From: Plasmodium relictum
Lineage: Eukaryota > Apicomplexa > Aconoidasida > Haemosporida > Plasmodiidae
NCBI RefSeq assembly: GCF_900005765.1
Contig: NC_041682.1
Coordinates: forward strand, 62,001 to 126,000
Direction: 5' to 3'
Length of the DNA stretch: 64,000 nucleotides
Part shown: piece by piece, positions 52,114 to 63,010 of the stretch
Numbering within the stretch: position 1 is the first letter of the stretch
How the letters are laid out: the number at the start of each line of letters is the position of its first letter
Notes under the pieces: model-generated
Database searches by the model: none
Told to the model about the DNA's origin: nothing
The model's input: only the letters and a program-made list of their open reading frames with translations
Program-made: the position numbers and the translations under genes

Positions 52114-54561
52114 ATGATTTATAAAATATTAAATAGCTGGAGGATATCTTTTTTTTTCAATTTGGCTACCTTTATAATACAGCAATTAGGATTATATTAC
52201 ATATTATTTGACTATAATAAACTTATATTGTTAATAAGTATATTTGATATATATATCTTTATTCATTTTTGTTTCAATTATTCACAAAGTTTTGGTGCTG
52301 TGAAAGGAGGAACTTGTTGGTTACTTTATGTGTATTCTATATCAATTAAAGTAATATTTGTGTATTTTTTTGCATTTAAAGATGAAGTAGTTTTAGAAGA
52401 TATGAATAAGGATTATTATAACAAATCAGTAATATTTTTATTATTAAGTTTAAGTACTCTTATATATACAGCATTATCAATTAAGTCCTATAAACAGCTG
52501 TATCCAAATGAAATTCCTATATCCAATGAAAAAATTTTTCATAACGATTTAATTTTGCATGTAGTTATTGATTTATTTGATATATTTGAGTTATTATTTA
52601 CTCTTTTAAAATTGTCTTATATTATTAAGAATACAAATTTTTGGATTAAAATATGTGGAGGAGTCCTAATATCCTTTTCCCTATATTTAAATGCCTATTC
52701 ATTTCCTATTATTTCAATAGTTAGAGAAAAGAACAATAAAAATTTAGATTTAGGGGATATTTATTTTTGTAAAAAGCATGCAGCTGTAATAGGTATCATT
52801 TTAATTGATATACCTTTTATGATATTAAGATTCTATTTTTTAACATTTTTTTTTTCTAGTATTCATTTTCAACCTCTCTTAATTAAAAATATTTGCTTTA
52901 TTCCTATAAAGTGTATTAAAATAAAATATTGTAATTTAATATTTGAAAAATTAAGAAAAAAAATTGACTATTCTAATTATACGAATAAGGATAAAGCAGT
53001 AAAATCAGACGAAGATAATTATAGTCCTTATCATATAAAAAGTGCCAATAAATCTAATCTAATGGATATATCATTAATTCATAAAAAATCTTTGTTAGAT
53101 TTTAATGATATCTTAAATAATTCTTTTGATATAAAATCTATAAATTCACTAAAAAATGATACAACTATTAATTATACTAAAAAAAATACTTGCTTAAATA
53201 TTAATCATAAAAACGATAATATCATAGAAAGTGATCAATGCCACAAAATTCCAACAAGTGCAAGTATATATTTTGATTCTCAAATTGAGAATCAAATATT
53301 AAATTATAGAAAAATAAATAAAGATAAAATAAGTAAAAAAATTATAATGAAAAAGTTAATGTATACTAATGTTTCTAATAACGAAAGATATCGATCCTAT
53401 TTAGATGATACTCTCAAAATTTCTTATTTAAATCAATTACGTTTAATGATACCTTATATAATATATTGCCTAGGAAAAATAGCTATGTCTATTGTTTTTT
53501 ATATTTTTTATAAAAAAATGGGAATAAATGATTTGAAATATATATTAACTGAATCTAAAAGGTACTCCCAACTAATTGAACATCATAATATTATTTTTAT
53601 TGTTTCTCTTTCTATTATATTAGGGAATTCTATTATTTCATTTTTTTCTTTTATTTTTTTAGCTTCATTTATTGAAGTTCTCTTTCTGACTTTCTTTATC
53701 TTTATTAAATGCTTTTCAGATTTTTTATTTTTATTGCTACTCGTATATAATGATGTTTTCGAAATATTTCTAAGAAATTTAAATCAAACAAATAAATATA
53801 CTCCTTATTTTTTTTTAATCTTTGCAGTAATACCTTCATTTAAAATAATAAGAAATATTTACATTTTTTTATGTTCCTTATCTGGAAGACAGTTTATAGG
53901 ATATATAATTAGACCTTTTAATAGTGCAAAAAATAAAAGTAAATTACCAAATTTTTTAAATATTAGAGAATACAATAATAATATATCACAAAATTCAAAT
54001 TATTTAAATGATGAATTCAATTTATTTAATAAAGAGCTATATTCAAAAAATGGATTTAAAGGAGACGAAAAAGGGTTTATTTCAATTGCATCACTTTTAA
54101 TATATATAAATACAAAAAATATGCATGGTTTATGCTCTTTATCTACCTTAATTATAGGAAATAATTTTATAAAAAATTTACGATTAAATTATAATTTAAG
54201 AAATAATCATTTCTTACTTATAATTATAACTTTTTTTACCAGATTTTCCTTATTATTATTTCTTTATGTCCATTATAACTCAAATAATACACTACATAAT
54301 TACATAAAGTATATATATTACTTTATTAGTGCTGTATTTTTATTAGATTTCCTTTTGAAATGTCTCTATATGTTTCTTTCTCATAACCTACGACTATGTG
54401 CTTCATACAATTTAGAACTAAAATCCATCTACGAAGATATTTATTATTATAGTAAAAATAAGAAAGAGAATCATAAAAATTATTTAAAAGATATATATAA
54501 AAAATATCTGATTAATAATTTTTATTATTATACTATTCCATTATTTTCAGAATTTATATAG
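52114..54561 (+). CDS. Multi-pass membrane protein B, TMEM121-like (intronless paralogue)
   Basis: A single exon of 815 residues with about 12-14 hydrophobic segments. The N-terminal half reads as a TMEM121-like unit: CWLLYVYSISIKVIFVYFFAF (68-88), HVVIDLFDIFELLF (149-162), a long helix GGVLISFSLYLNAYSFPIISIVRE, then IILIDIPFMILRFYFLTFFFSS and LLIKNICFIPIKCIKI. These parallel the human TMEM121 order (WFLYIFVLEIKLYFIF, ALDLLDLLDM, VLPCVALSEVS). A hydrophilic loop of about 180 residues follows. A second membrane block then contains FAVIPSFKIIRNIYIFLCSLSGRQFIGY and LSTLIIGNNFIKNLRLN, shared with gene A. Gene A has the same layout but three introns. Function is unknown; a role in membrane transport or signalling cannot be decided from sequence. 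Confidence 0.8.
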   Translation: MIYKILNSWRISFFFNLATFIIQQLGLYYILFDYNKLILLISIFDIYIFIHFCFNYSQSFGAVKGGTCWLLYVYSISIKVIFVYFFAFKDEVVLEDMNKDYYNKSVIFLLLSLSTLIYTALSIKSYKQLYPNEIPISNEKIFHNDLILHVVIDLFDIFELLFTLLKLSYIIKNTNFWIKICGGVLISFSLYLNAYSFPIISIVREKNNKNLDLGDIYFCKKHAAVIGIILIDIPFMILRFYFLTFFFSSIHFQPLLIKNICFIPIKCIKIKYCNLIFEKLRKKIDYSNYTNKDKAVKSDEDNYSPYHIKSANKSNLMDISLIHKKSLLDFNDILNNSFDIKSINSLKNDTTINYTKKNTCLNINHKNDNIIESDQCHKIPTSASIYFDSQIENQILNYRKINKDKISKKIIMKKLMYTNVSNNERYRSYLDDTLKISYLNQLRLMIPYIIYCLGKIAMSIVFYIFYKKMGINDLKYILTESKRYSQLIEHHNIIFIVSLSIILGNSIISFFSFIFLASFIEVLFLTFFIFIKCFSDFLFLLLLVYNDVFEIFLRNLNQTNKYTPYFFLIFAVIPSFKIIRNIYIFLCSLSGRQFIGYIIRPFNSAKNKSKLPNFLNIREYNNNISQNSNYLNDEFNLFNKELYSKNGFKGDEKGFISIASLLIYINTKNMHGLCSLSTLIIGNNFIKNLRLNYNLRNNHFLLIIITFFTRFSLLLFLYVHYNSNNTLHNYIKYIYYFISAVFLLDFLLKCLYMFLSHNLRLCASYNLELKSIYEDIYYYSKNKKENHKNYLKDIYKKYLINNFYYYTIPLFSEFI

Positions 54562-55329
54562 AATAATTCTATCTATATATATTCACATAGAGTATCAATG
54601 ATAAAAAAAATAAATTTTTTTTTAAATAAGTAAATATAATATTAATGTTTATAAATAATTTTTTTTTATTATTTTTTATCAATTAAAAAATTCTCATAAA
54701 TTATAACACTTTTACTTTATTTTTTATATTATATTTATTTTGTTTTTTTTTTTTGTTACATTTTGTTCTTTGTTTTGTTTTTCATGAATTATTTTCATTC
54801 TAATTTTTTTTATATAATTATAAATATATACTTTTTAGAACAATATTTATTAATATTTCACTATATTTAAATTTCAGTTTTTTTAAAGAAAAAAAAGGAA
54901 CAAATTTATATAGGATAACCAAAAAACAAAAAAAAAATGATAGATTTAAGATAAAAAAAATAATGATTAATAAATTGTTAAAAGTCTATATGAAAAAATT
55001 ATTAAAAATATATATATGTAAATTAGAATATATGTTCATTAGAAAAAAAACAAAAAAAACAATAAACAATAAACAATAGACAATTAATTTAACAAAAAAT
55101 ATGAGAATTTAAAAGAAAGATAAATAGTGTATTAAAAATGAAAAAATATAATATGATATAACAATAATGGGAACTGATTAAGTGGGATTTAGTGTGTTAA
55201 AAATAAAATGTATATAAACAAATTATTAAACATAAATCAAAAATATTTGAACTTCAAAAAAATTAAAAATTAAAGTTAAAAAAAAAAAAATAAATAAATA
55301 AATATAAATATATATGCATCAAAACAAAA
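54562..55329. other. Convergent AT-rich intergenic
   Basis: 3' flanks of membrane protein B and the coiled-coil gene. Only AT tracts are seen, apart from a small mixed patch near 55165-55200. Confidence 0.65.
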
Positions 55330-58300
55330 CTATCCAATTAATTTTTGAATTAATTCAATTTTTTCTGTAATTTCATTTTTTAATGTTTCATATTCTTGAT
55401 TATTACAAGATTCTTCCTTTTCTATAGTTTGATTTTCTTCATTAAATATATTCCATGAAGTGAAAGCTAAATTAATTTTACTAAAAGTGTCATTTAGTAA
55501 TGTATCATCCTTTGCTTTTAATCTATTTATAATTTCATCTAATTTATTTTTTAAGGATATTAAATATTCCAAATGATTCTTTTTTGTATTATTTAATACT
55601 TCGATTTGTAAATTATATTCTTCTTTTAATATATCTAATGACAATTTTAGTGTTTCATTATCTTCATCATTACCATTATTCTGATGTTTCTTCTTTTTTT
55701 TCTTCTTTTCTTTATTTCCTTTTATTTTATTATTTCCTTCAGCGTTTATAGTCATTTCATTATCTGTTTTTTTTTCCTCGTTTTCTCTTTTTAGTATGTA
55801 CAGTTCTTTTTTTTGAGAATTTTCATTTGGTAAATCCTCATTTAACTCAATTTTCTGGATACTTGAAGTAGCATCTTCTAATTGTTTTTTTAATTTTTTA
55901 TTTTCTTCTATTAAGTTATTAATATCATTTGATAATTTTAAGTTGGTCTCTTCTAAGAGATGATTTTTTTCTGTTGATTTATCTATATCCTGTTTACTTA
56001 ATGACAGTTCATTTAATAAATTCTCTATTTTTTTTTCTTTTTCTTTTATGTCTTCATTAATAAATATGTTACTGTTATTACTATTTAATCTTTTATTTAT
56101 TTTGGCTTTTTTTAATTTATCTTCACATTCATTTATTAAGTTTTCCATTTCTTTATTTTGATTCTGCATCTTTTCGTCAAATTCCTGAATAATAGTTTTA
56201 ATTTCTTCATCCTTTTCTTTTAATAATCTACTATATTCATCAATTTTATTTTGCAAATGTTTTTCATTTTCTTTTATTAATAATTGAGATTGCATATTAA
56301 TATCACAAATATTTTGCATTTTTTTTATTTCTTTTTTATTTTCTTCTTGTATTTCTTCAATCATATTTCTATATTTTTCATTTGTCAAGTTTATTTTTTC
56401 TTCGTATTTTTCTTTTTCTAGTTCAATTTTTTTATTAAATTCTTCTATTATGATTTTTTTTTCATCTTCAAACTTATTTCTTAATCTTTTTTCATTTTCA
56501 AACTTTTCTCCTAATTTTGATTCTTCTAAATTTCTTTCATTTCTCTTTAATGATTCTATTATATTTTCCTTTTCCTTAATTTTCAGTTCACATTCCTTTA
56601 AGGCATATGTTATATCTATATATTTTCTTTTTTCTTCTTCCTTTAAAAATTCTTCATCTTTTAATCTTTTACTAATTTTATCTAATTCATTATTTAAATC
56701 AGAAATTTTCATTTCATAATTACTTTTAATTTTTGTTAATTCTCCTACTTTATCATTTAATACTTTTAGTTCATATTTAGTATCTAATTTTTCATCCAAT
56801 TTGTTTTGTATATTTATTAATTCATCCTTCATACTTTTAATGTACTCTTCTTTTTCTGATAATTTCTTTTCTAAATTTAGCAATATCTGATTTTTTTCAT
56901 TTTTGTAAATTTCTATTTCTTTGTTAACTGTTCTACTATCTAGCTCCCCTTTTATTAATTGACTTTTTAATTTTTTAATTAGATCATTTAATTTGATATT
57001 TTCTTCTTTTAAAAATTGTAATTCTAATACATTATTTTTTATAGTATTTTTTTTTTCTAACAATATCCTATTATTAATTTCATCTTTTTTTAACAAATCA
57101 TTTTCTACATTAGTTAAAAAGTGTATTTTTTTATCTTTATTTTTTATAAAAGAGTTACGCCTTTTAATTTCTTCATTTAGTTTTTCATTTTTTTCTGTAT
57201 ATAAAGTTAGTTTTAATTCAATATCTTTTATTTTTTCTAAATTTTTTTGTATTTCTTCATTTTTTGATTGTAATTCCTTTTTTAAATAATTCAAATTTTT
57301 TTTTAGTAAGACTATTTCATCATCTTTTTTTTTTAATTCTTCCTTATATTGTTTTTTCGAATTACTAAAATGCTCTACAATTTTACCATATTTACTATTT
57401 ACATTATTTAATTTATTATTTAGATTGGAAATGTTGCTATTTGATGTATGAGCTTTTAGTTTAAATAATTTATTTTTCTTTTCTATTTTTTCTAATTCAT
57501 TTTTTAACATATCATTTTTTGATTTTAAAGTGTTTAATTCATTTTTAACTTTTTCTTTTTCGTTTTCTACTATTCTCATATTTTCACTTAATATATTAAC
57601 TTGGTTAACACACTTTTTTAATTCATTACTTATTTCACTTAAACTTTTTATTAATTCTTTATTCTTATTCTTCATACCTTCTAGTTTCTTATTACTTATC
57701 TCATTTTCTTTTTCCTTAATTTTTTTATTTTCTTCTAAAAAACCTTTCAATTTATTAATTTCACTAAGTAGATTTATTTCCTTTTTTTGAAAATCTTTAA
57801 TTTTATATAAATTGTAATTGTCTTTTTCTTTTAATTCTAATTTTTCTTTCTCTTCTCTATCTAATTGTTCTCTTAATTTACTTATAATCTTCTCACAATT
57901 TTCTTTTTCATTATTTATTTCGCTTAATTTTTTTATTAACTCATCATTTTTATTTTTCATGTCTTCAAATTTTATAGAATTTATTTGGTTAGTTTTTTCA
58001 AAATCCATCTTTTTTTTATCTAAAAAATTTTTTAATTTATTAATTTCACTGAGTAGATTTATTTCCTTTTTTTGAAAATCTTTAATTTTATATAAATTGT
58101 AATTGCCTTTTTCTTTTAATTCTAATTTTTCTTTCTCCTCTCTATCTAATTTTTCCTTCAGTTCATTTATAATTTTCTCATAATTTTCTTTTTCATTATT
58201 TATCTTTAAATTATTTTGCTGAAGAAATTTTAAATGATCCATTTTCAATTTCATTTCCTCATAATTTTTGCTTTTTTTTGAAAATTCATTTTGTAATAAA

Positions 58301-60199
58301 CTCAATTCATTTTTAAGTGTTTCTAATTCGTCATTTTTTTCCTAAAATAAAAAAAAGAAAAAAGGAAAAATACAGTAACTAAATAGAACTATAACATGAT
58401 ATTAATGTAAAATATTACAATATGAATGTAAAATAAATAATAATATTCAAAGATTATATACATATCATAAAATTAAAAATTAAAAATTAAAATTAGAATA
58501 TAAGTAAATTTATCTTATTGAATTACTTGAAATCCTTTTTTTATATTGATTAATCGTTTTATTGAAGAAGAAATGATATCTATGTATAATTCTGTTTGCA
58601 TATAGATTTGTTCACTATCAAAATCTAAATTGCTAAAATTATCATTAAGGAAATTATATTCATCATTATTTTTTAAATACAATATAATATTACTAATTTT
58701 TTCTATAAAACTACTAAAAATATTTTCTTTATTTTTTGAATCATTTAAAAATGATTTCATATTTTTTATTTCTTTTTTTAAATCATCGTTTATTTCAGTT
58801 AAACTATTTTTTTCATCATTCAATAATTTATTTTTTAACTGAATTTTATCATATTCACTTTTAGATTTTTCTAAATCTGTTTTTAAATAATTTAATTCTT
58901 CTACAATTTTAATATTCTCACTTTTAAAAATATTTATATGCATTTCATAAGATTTTATTTTATTCATATAATCATTATTTTTTTCTATTTCTTCATTTAA
59001 TTTTTGTTTGCAAGATTTTAATTCAAAATCAATTTTCATCTTTCTCTCTTTATACATTTCTAAATTTTTTTCATATTCATTTAACAAAATTTTGAAGTTT
59101 TCAATTTCTTCATTTTTCAAATTTATAATTTTGTTAATACCATTTTTACTATCTACACTATTAGGGTTTAGAACATCACAAGCCCTATCTAATGATAATA
59201 TTTCTCCATTATTTTCTAAATTTGCATTCTCATCTTTTGTTTGGTTTTTTAATATTTCCTAAGAAAGTAAAAATATAACAAAATTCATAAAGAAATAAAA
59301 AAATAAAAATAAAAGAATAGAAATGGCTCAATTTATATGCAAACATGTTTGTTACAGTATTACTTGATCTGGTAGTTTATTATTTACTTTGTTGAAAATC
59401 TGAAATTGTTCTTCTATTTCTTTTATTCTATTATTAATATTTTTTTCAAGTTCACTTTTTTTTAGATAAAGATTATTCAATTTAATGTGAATACTTTTAA
59501 GTTTTACTGATAAGCAAGCATTCAAATTTTTTTGCTTTATTAACTCATCTTTTAATTGCTCAAACTATGAAACAAATTGAAAAGATATATTCATTTAAAT
59601 ATATATAAAATAATAAATACAATATATATATATATATATAAATTAATAAAATTAACTCAGTGAAATGATAAATAAAAAAAAAAAAAGAAAAATATATATA
59701 ATAAAATTTAAGCGAATGAAATATATTTTATCATTATACTGTCTTATTATTATATGTATTATTTATCATTCCATTTTTCTTATATACACTATTTAAATCC
59801 TATTAAAAAAAAAATTATAAAAAAATATTTATTTAAAAAAGATAAAAAAAAAGAAAACACTAAAAAAGCAAATTACATTATTATTTTTTGAATACAATTC
59901 TAATTCCTTCAATGAATTTTTTATGTTATTCAAGTCAGATTGTGAACTTTCATCATATAATAAATTTTCTATACTTTTTTTTAAGTCTTCAATTTTTTCT
60001 AAAAAATTTGTGAAAAAATAAAAATAATAAATGCAATAGTAATATAATAAAAGACATAATGAAATAAGATATAAATAAGAAAAAAAAAAAATTCTGCATT
60101 TAAAATATTAATATATAGAAACATTTCAAATTTTTTTTTTACTTTTGCTAATTAAAATATCACTATTTTCATCTTTATCATTCTAAGGAAAGAAAATAG

Positions 60200-60282
<83 letters not shown>

Positions 60283-60391
60283 AGTACAGAAAGAATTTTT
60301 TCTCTTTTTTATTTTTTTAATATGTCACTATAATTTTCTCTATTTATGTTACCGAATTAGGATTCCGTTCTTCTTTTGCTAATTTAATCAT
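55330..60391 (-). CDS. Long coiled-coil protein with internal duplication (seven exons)
   Basis: Proposed exons, in reading order, are 60391-60353, 60182-60143, 59998-59877, 59799-59740, 59564-59364, 59258-58527 and 58341-55330. All introns are GT..AG and the frames join to 1401 residues. The protein starts MIKLAKEERNPNS. From exon 3 onward it is almost continuous Leu/Ile/Lys/Glu heptad sequence typical of a long parallel coiled coil, with no globular domain, signal or membrane segment. A 95-residue block (NEKENYEKI.. through ..LIKKLSEI) is repeated directly in tandem in exon 7. Two lysine-rich breaks lie near the C-terminus (KGNKEKKKKKKKH). The final 130 residues are less regular (FTSWNIFNEENQTIE). 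A structural role, for example at the spindle, inner membrane complex or apical end, is plausible but not shown. The small first exons and the 60-base exon 4 are the least certain parts. Confidence 0.78.
57620..58203 (-). repeat. Tandem duplication, 285-bp period, within the coiled-coil gene
   Basis: Two adjacent, highly similar copies of 285 bp (95 codons). Matching landmarks such as the cattatt at 58194 and at 57909 are exactly 285 bases apart. Both copies contain LDREEKEKLELKEK and NYNLYKIKDFQKKEINLLSE with very few changes (K/D, N/G). Divergence is concentrated in the last third. Confidence 0.93.
60205..60279. repeat. (TA)n microsatellite, 75 bp, in intron 1
   Basis: A TA array inside the first intron (60352-60183) of the coiled-coil gene. 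Confidence 0.95.
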
Positions 60392-61390
60392 ATTTTAAGA
60401 TGATGCCCCATAAAATAAAAGAAATATAAAATAGTAAAAAAATTTAGCATTTAATGTATATATGTATAAAAACATATATGATTAAAATATTACAAATATA
60501 TATATATATATCTTTTTTTTTTTTTTTTTCTTGAAACATCTTTAGTTTTGCATTAATCTACACATTACAATAGTTAGTTGCACAACTAATTTTTTTTAAA
60601 AAAAAAAAATTAATTTTTAGATACAAATAAATATTTTTATAAAATGAAATAAGTTTTATAATATAAATTAAAACAATAAAAATAATTTCTATTATAATTC
60701 TTTTCTAATTTTAATTTTTTCTTTTTTTTTTAATCTTTAATTTAGTCCATGCATTATATCTGTGTTTCGCCTTTTTTCTTTAATGAAATTTTTATAATTC
60801 TATTCTACAAATATTATTTATTAATTATCCTTAAATAATAGAAATGTTTAATTTTTATCAAAATTTTTTACATTTAAAAGAGTAGTATTAAAAAAGTTAT
60901 AAGAATTACAAAAAAATAAATTCTTCGGAAGTATAAATCTATGATGATGTTGTAATAGATAATTGTAAATTTTTTTTTATTAATTATAAAAATAATATAA
61001 AAAAAATATTAAAAAAAAGGTAATTTTTTTTAACTATTTTGAAATTATAATTTTTTAAACAAAAAAAAAAAAAAGAAAAAAAAAAAGTGTAAAATATAAT
61101 AAACTAATATATATATAAAATGTGCACAACAAAAAATATTATTTATAAATGTTATAACGACAATGTAATTACAAAATGCTACAGATATAAGAATTATGAC
61201 AGTAAAGAAAAAAAAAATGTTCAAATATAAACAAATTATAAAGCTAAATATAGTAGTTATATAAAATAAGTAGAAATAACAATACAAAAAATAGCTTAAA
61301 AAAAAAAAAAATTGTAATATATATAAGAAAGATAATAAGAAACTTTTATAATGTAACTATTAGAAAATTAATACTATAAATGTTTTTATT
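60392..61390. other. AT-rich intergenic
   Basis: A spacer between two minus-strand genes: the 5' flank of the coiled-coil gene and the 3' flank of the SWEET gene. The 80-codon hydrophobic frame at 61045-61287 is composed of AT-coded residues and is not called. Confidence 0.6.
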
Positions 61391-63010
61391 TTAAAAATTT
61401 AATGCTGTACTTAGTTCCCCAGTTTCTGAATGATTAAGATAATTTTCTGTTTTAATATCTTTTTCGTTATAATTTACATTATAATTTCCAGTCAGTGGAG
61501 AAGTTTCATCATAAGAAAAATCAAAAAATGATTCACGATTATTTGTTGAAATTTCATTTATTTTGTGTTCATCTTCTAAATTGTATTCATTAAAAAATGC
61601 ATTATCAGGAACAAATTTATTGCTTCCTTCATTATAATTAAAATTGTTATCTATATAATTTAATGGCTCCTTGTTAGAATATAATACAATTAAAATTACT
61701 TGTATTAAGCTTAATAAAAAACCACACGAATTAGGTATAATTAAAAAGGCATCTTTTAATGTAAAACCATAGGTCAACCATAAAAAGGAGCATATAAGAC
61801 TACCTATAGTCATTTCTAAAGGAATTAATGAGGAGTTTCTTTTTTTTATAACTACTTGTATATATGATAATGGTGCACCAAAATTAATTATACTTGACAC
61901 AGATGCTATAAAACCAACAAATGCTTGATATTGTTCATATGTCAAAATATATAAAAGAGCATATAACAGAAAAGATATAATACCACATATTTTATAGTAG
62001 GAATACAGTTTTTGCTTTAACCACATGCTTTTACAATTTTTATGATACACTACAGAATATAATATCCCTAACAACAATCCTACTAAGTTTGGGAAAACAA
62101 CTGCTGAATTATTTATTAGTATCCCATAAATTAACCATAAAAAAGAGGAAAAAAATAAGATTACGTAAGGTAAACCATCTAATTCTCCAGCTGATTTTCT
62201 TTTTAATATCTTAAATATTGTAGGAAATAATATAAGTTGCATAAATATAGATGATGAAATTGATAATATTTTCAAAAAATATAAATTCGAACCTTTTGGA
62301 TGATTATTTTTATTTATTTCTTCATATATTTTTTTACTTGTTAAATCAATATATTCATTTTCTAAATTTTTATTTTTACTGCCATTCATCTTACTATTTT
62401 GAGGGATGTTTTCATTTTTTTGATCAGGCGCATTTACTTCTTTATTTTCAATTTTAATTTCTTCTTTTTTTGGTGTTATTTCTTTGACTACAGAATGTTC
62501 CACTTCCTTGGAATTTTCTTCTGCTTTTATATTTTCTTTAGAAACTTCTGTTTCTTTAATATCCTCTTTTGTATTTTGTGCATTTGAATTTGAATCATTA
62601 TTTTGTAAAAATGCTGCTTTGAGATTATTTTTATTATCTCCTAATTTTTCAATTGAATTTGAATTTTTTTTCTCAACTTTTGGTTTATTTATTTCTTTTA
62701 TTCCACTTCCTTGTATATCTTCTATAGCTTTTTCCAATTTTTTATTATTAGTAGATTTTCCTTCTTCCACATTTTTTGCAGTTTTTGTTTCTTCTTTTTT
62801 TAAATTTTCTATTCTTACATTTTCAGAAATTATTGTTCCTTCGTGCTTTATATTTTCCACTTTTATTGTTGGGTCCACTATTTTTTTTTTATTTTGATCA
62901 ATTTTAAATGCGCTTATTATCTCTTTGTTACCCTCACATTTTATTTGTACACAATTCCACAGAAAAAATAGAAGAGCACTTTGTAATAAAAACCTTTTTA
63001 TAATACCCAT
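61391..63010 (-). CDS. SWEET/MtN3-family sugar transporter with long N-terminal extension
   Basis: Predicted facilitative sugar carrier. The first ATG in frame is at 63010 (MGIIKRFLLQSALLFFLWNCVQIKCEG); the open frame extends nine codons upstream only from a TTG. The product is 539 residues. Residues 1-25 look like a cleavable signal peptide. Residues 26-235 are a charged Lys/Glu/Asn-rich region with irregular ENIK/EEIK repeats. Residues about 240-445 hold seven membrane segments as two MtN3 repeats: LILFPTIFKILKRKSAGE followed by LPYVILFFSSFLWLIYGIL, and GAPLSYIQVVIKKRNSS followed by IGSLICSFLWLTYGF and IIPNSCGFLLSLIQ. These match the P-containing TM1/TM5, LW.YG and N..G signatures of SWEETs. 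An acidic Asn-rich tail of about 95 residues follows. Typical SWEETs are about 220-300 residues, so the extension is unusual. Confidence 0.88.
   Translation of the reverse strand: MGIIKRFLLQSALLFFLWNCVQIKCEGNKEIISAFKIDQNKKKIVDPTIKVENIKHEGTIISENVRIENLKKEETKTAKNVEEGKSTNNKKLEKAIEDIQGSGIKEINKPKVEKKNSNSIEKLGDNKNNLKAAFLQNNDSNSNAQNTKEDIKETEVSKENIKAEENSKEVEHSVVKEITPKKEEIKIENKEVNAPDQKNENIPQNSKMNGSKNKNLENEYIDLTSKKIYEEINKNNHPKGSNLYFLKILSISSSIFMQLILFPTIFKILKRKSAGELDGLPYVILFFSSFLWLIYGILINNSAVVFPNLVGLLLGILYSVVYHKNCKSMWLKQKLYSYYKICGIISFLLYALLYILTYEQYQAFVGFIASVSSIINFGAPLSYIQVVIKKRNSSLIPLEMTIGSLICSFLWLTYGFTLKDAFLIIPNSCGFLLSLIQVILIVLYSNKEPLNYIDNNFNYNEGSNKFVPDNAFFNEYNLEDEHKINEISTNNRESFFDFSYDETSPLTGNYNVNYNEKDIKTENYLNHSETGELSTALNF

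Noticed and set aside
51795-52117. Two overlapping Phe-rich frames before membrane protein B
   Set aside because: They read through the T73 tract; a real hydrophobic exon joined to gene B is not needed, since B has its own ATG after the tract.
61045-61287. 80-codon minus-strand hydrophobic frame downstream of the SWEET gene
   Set aside because: It could pass for a small membrane protein, but its composition matches translated AT-rich spacer and it has no recognisable motif.
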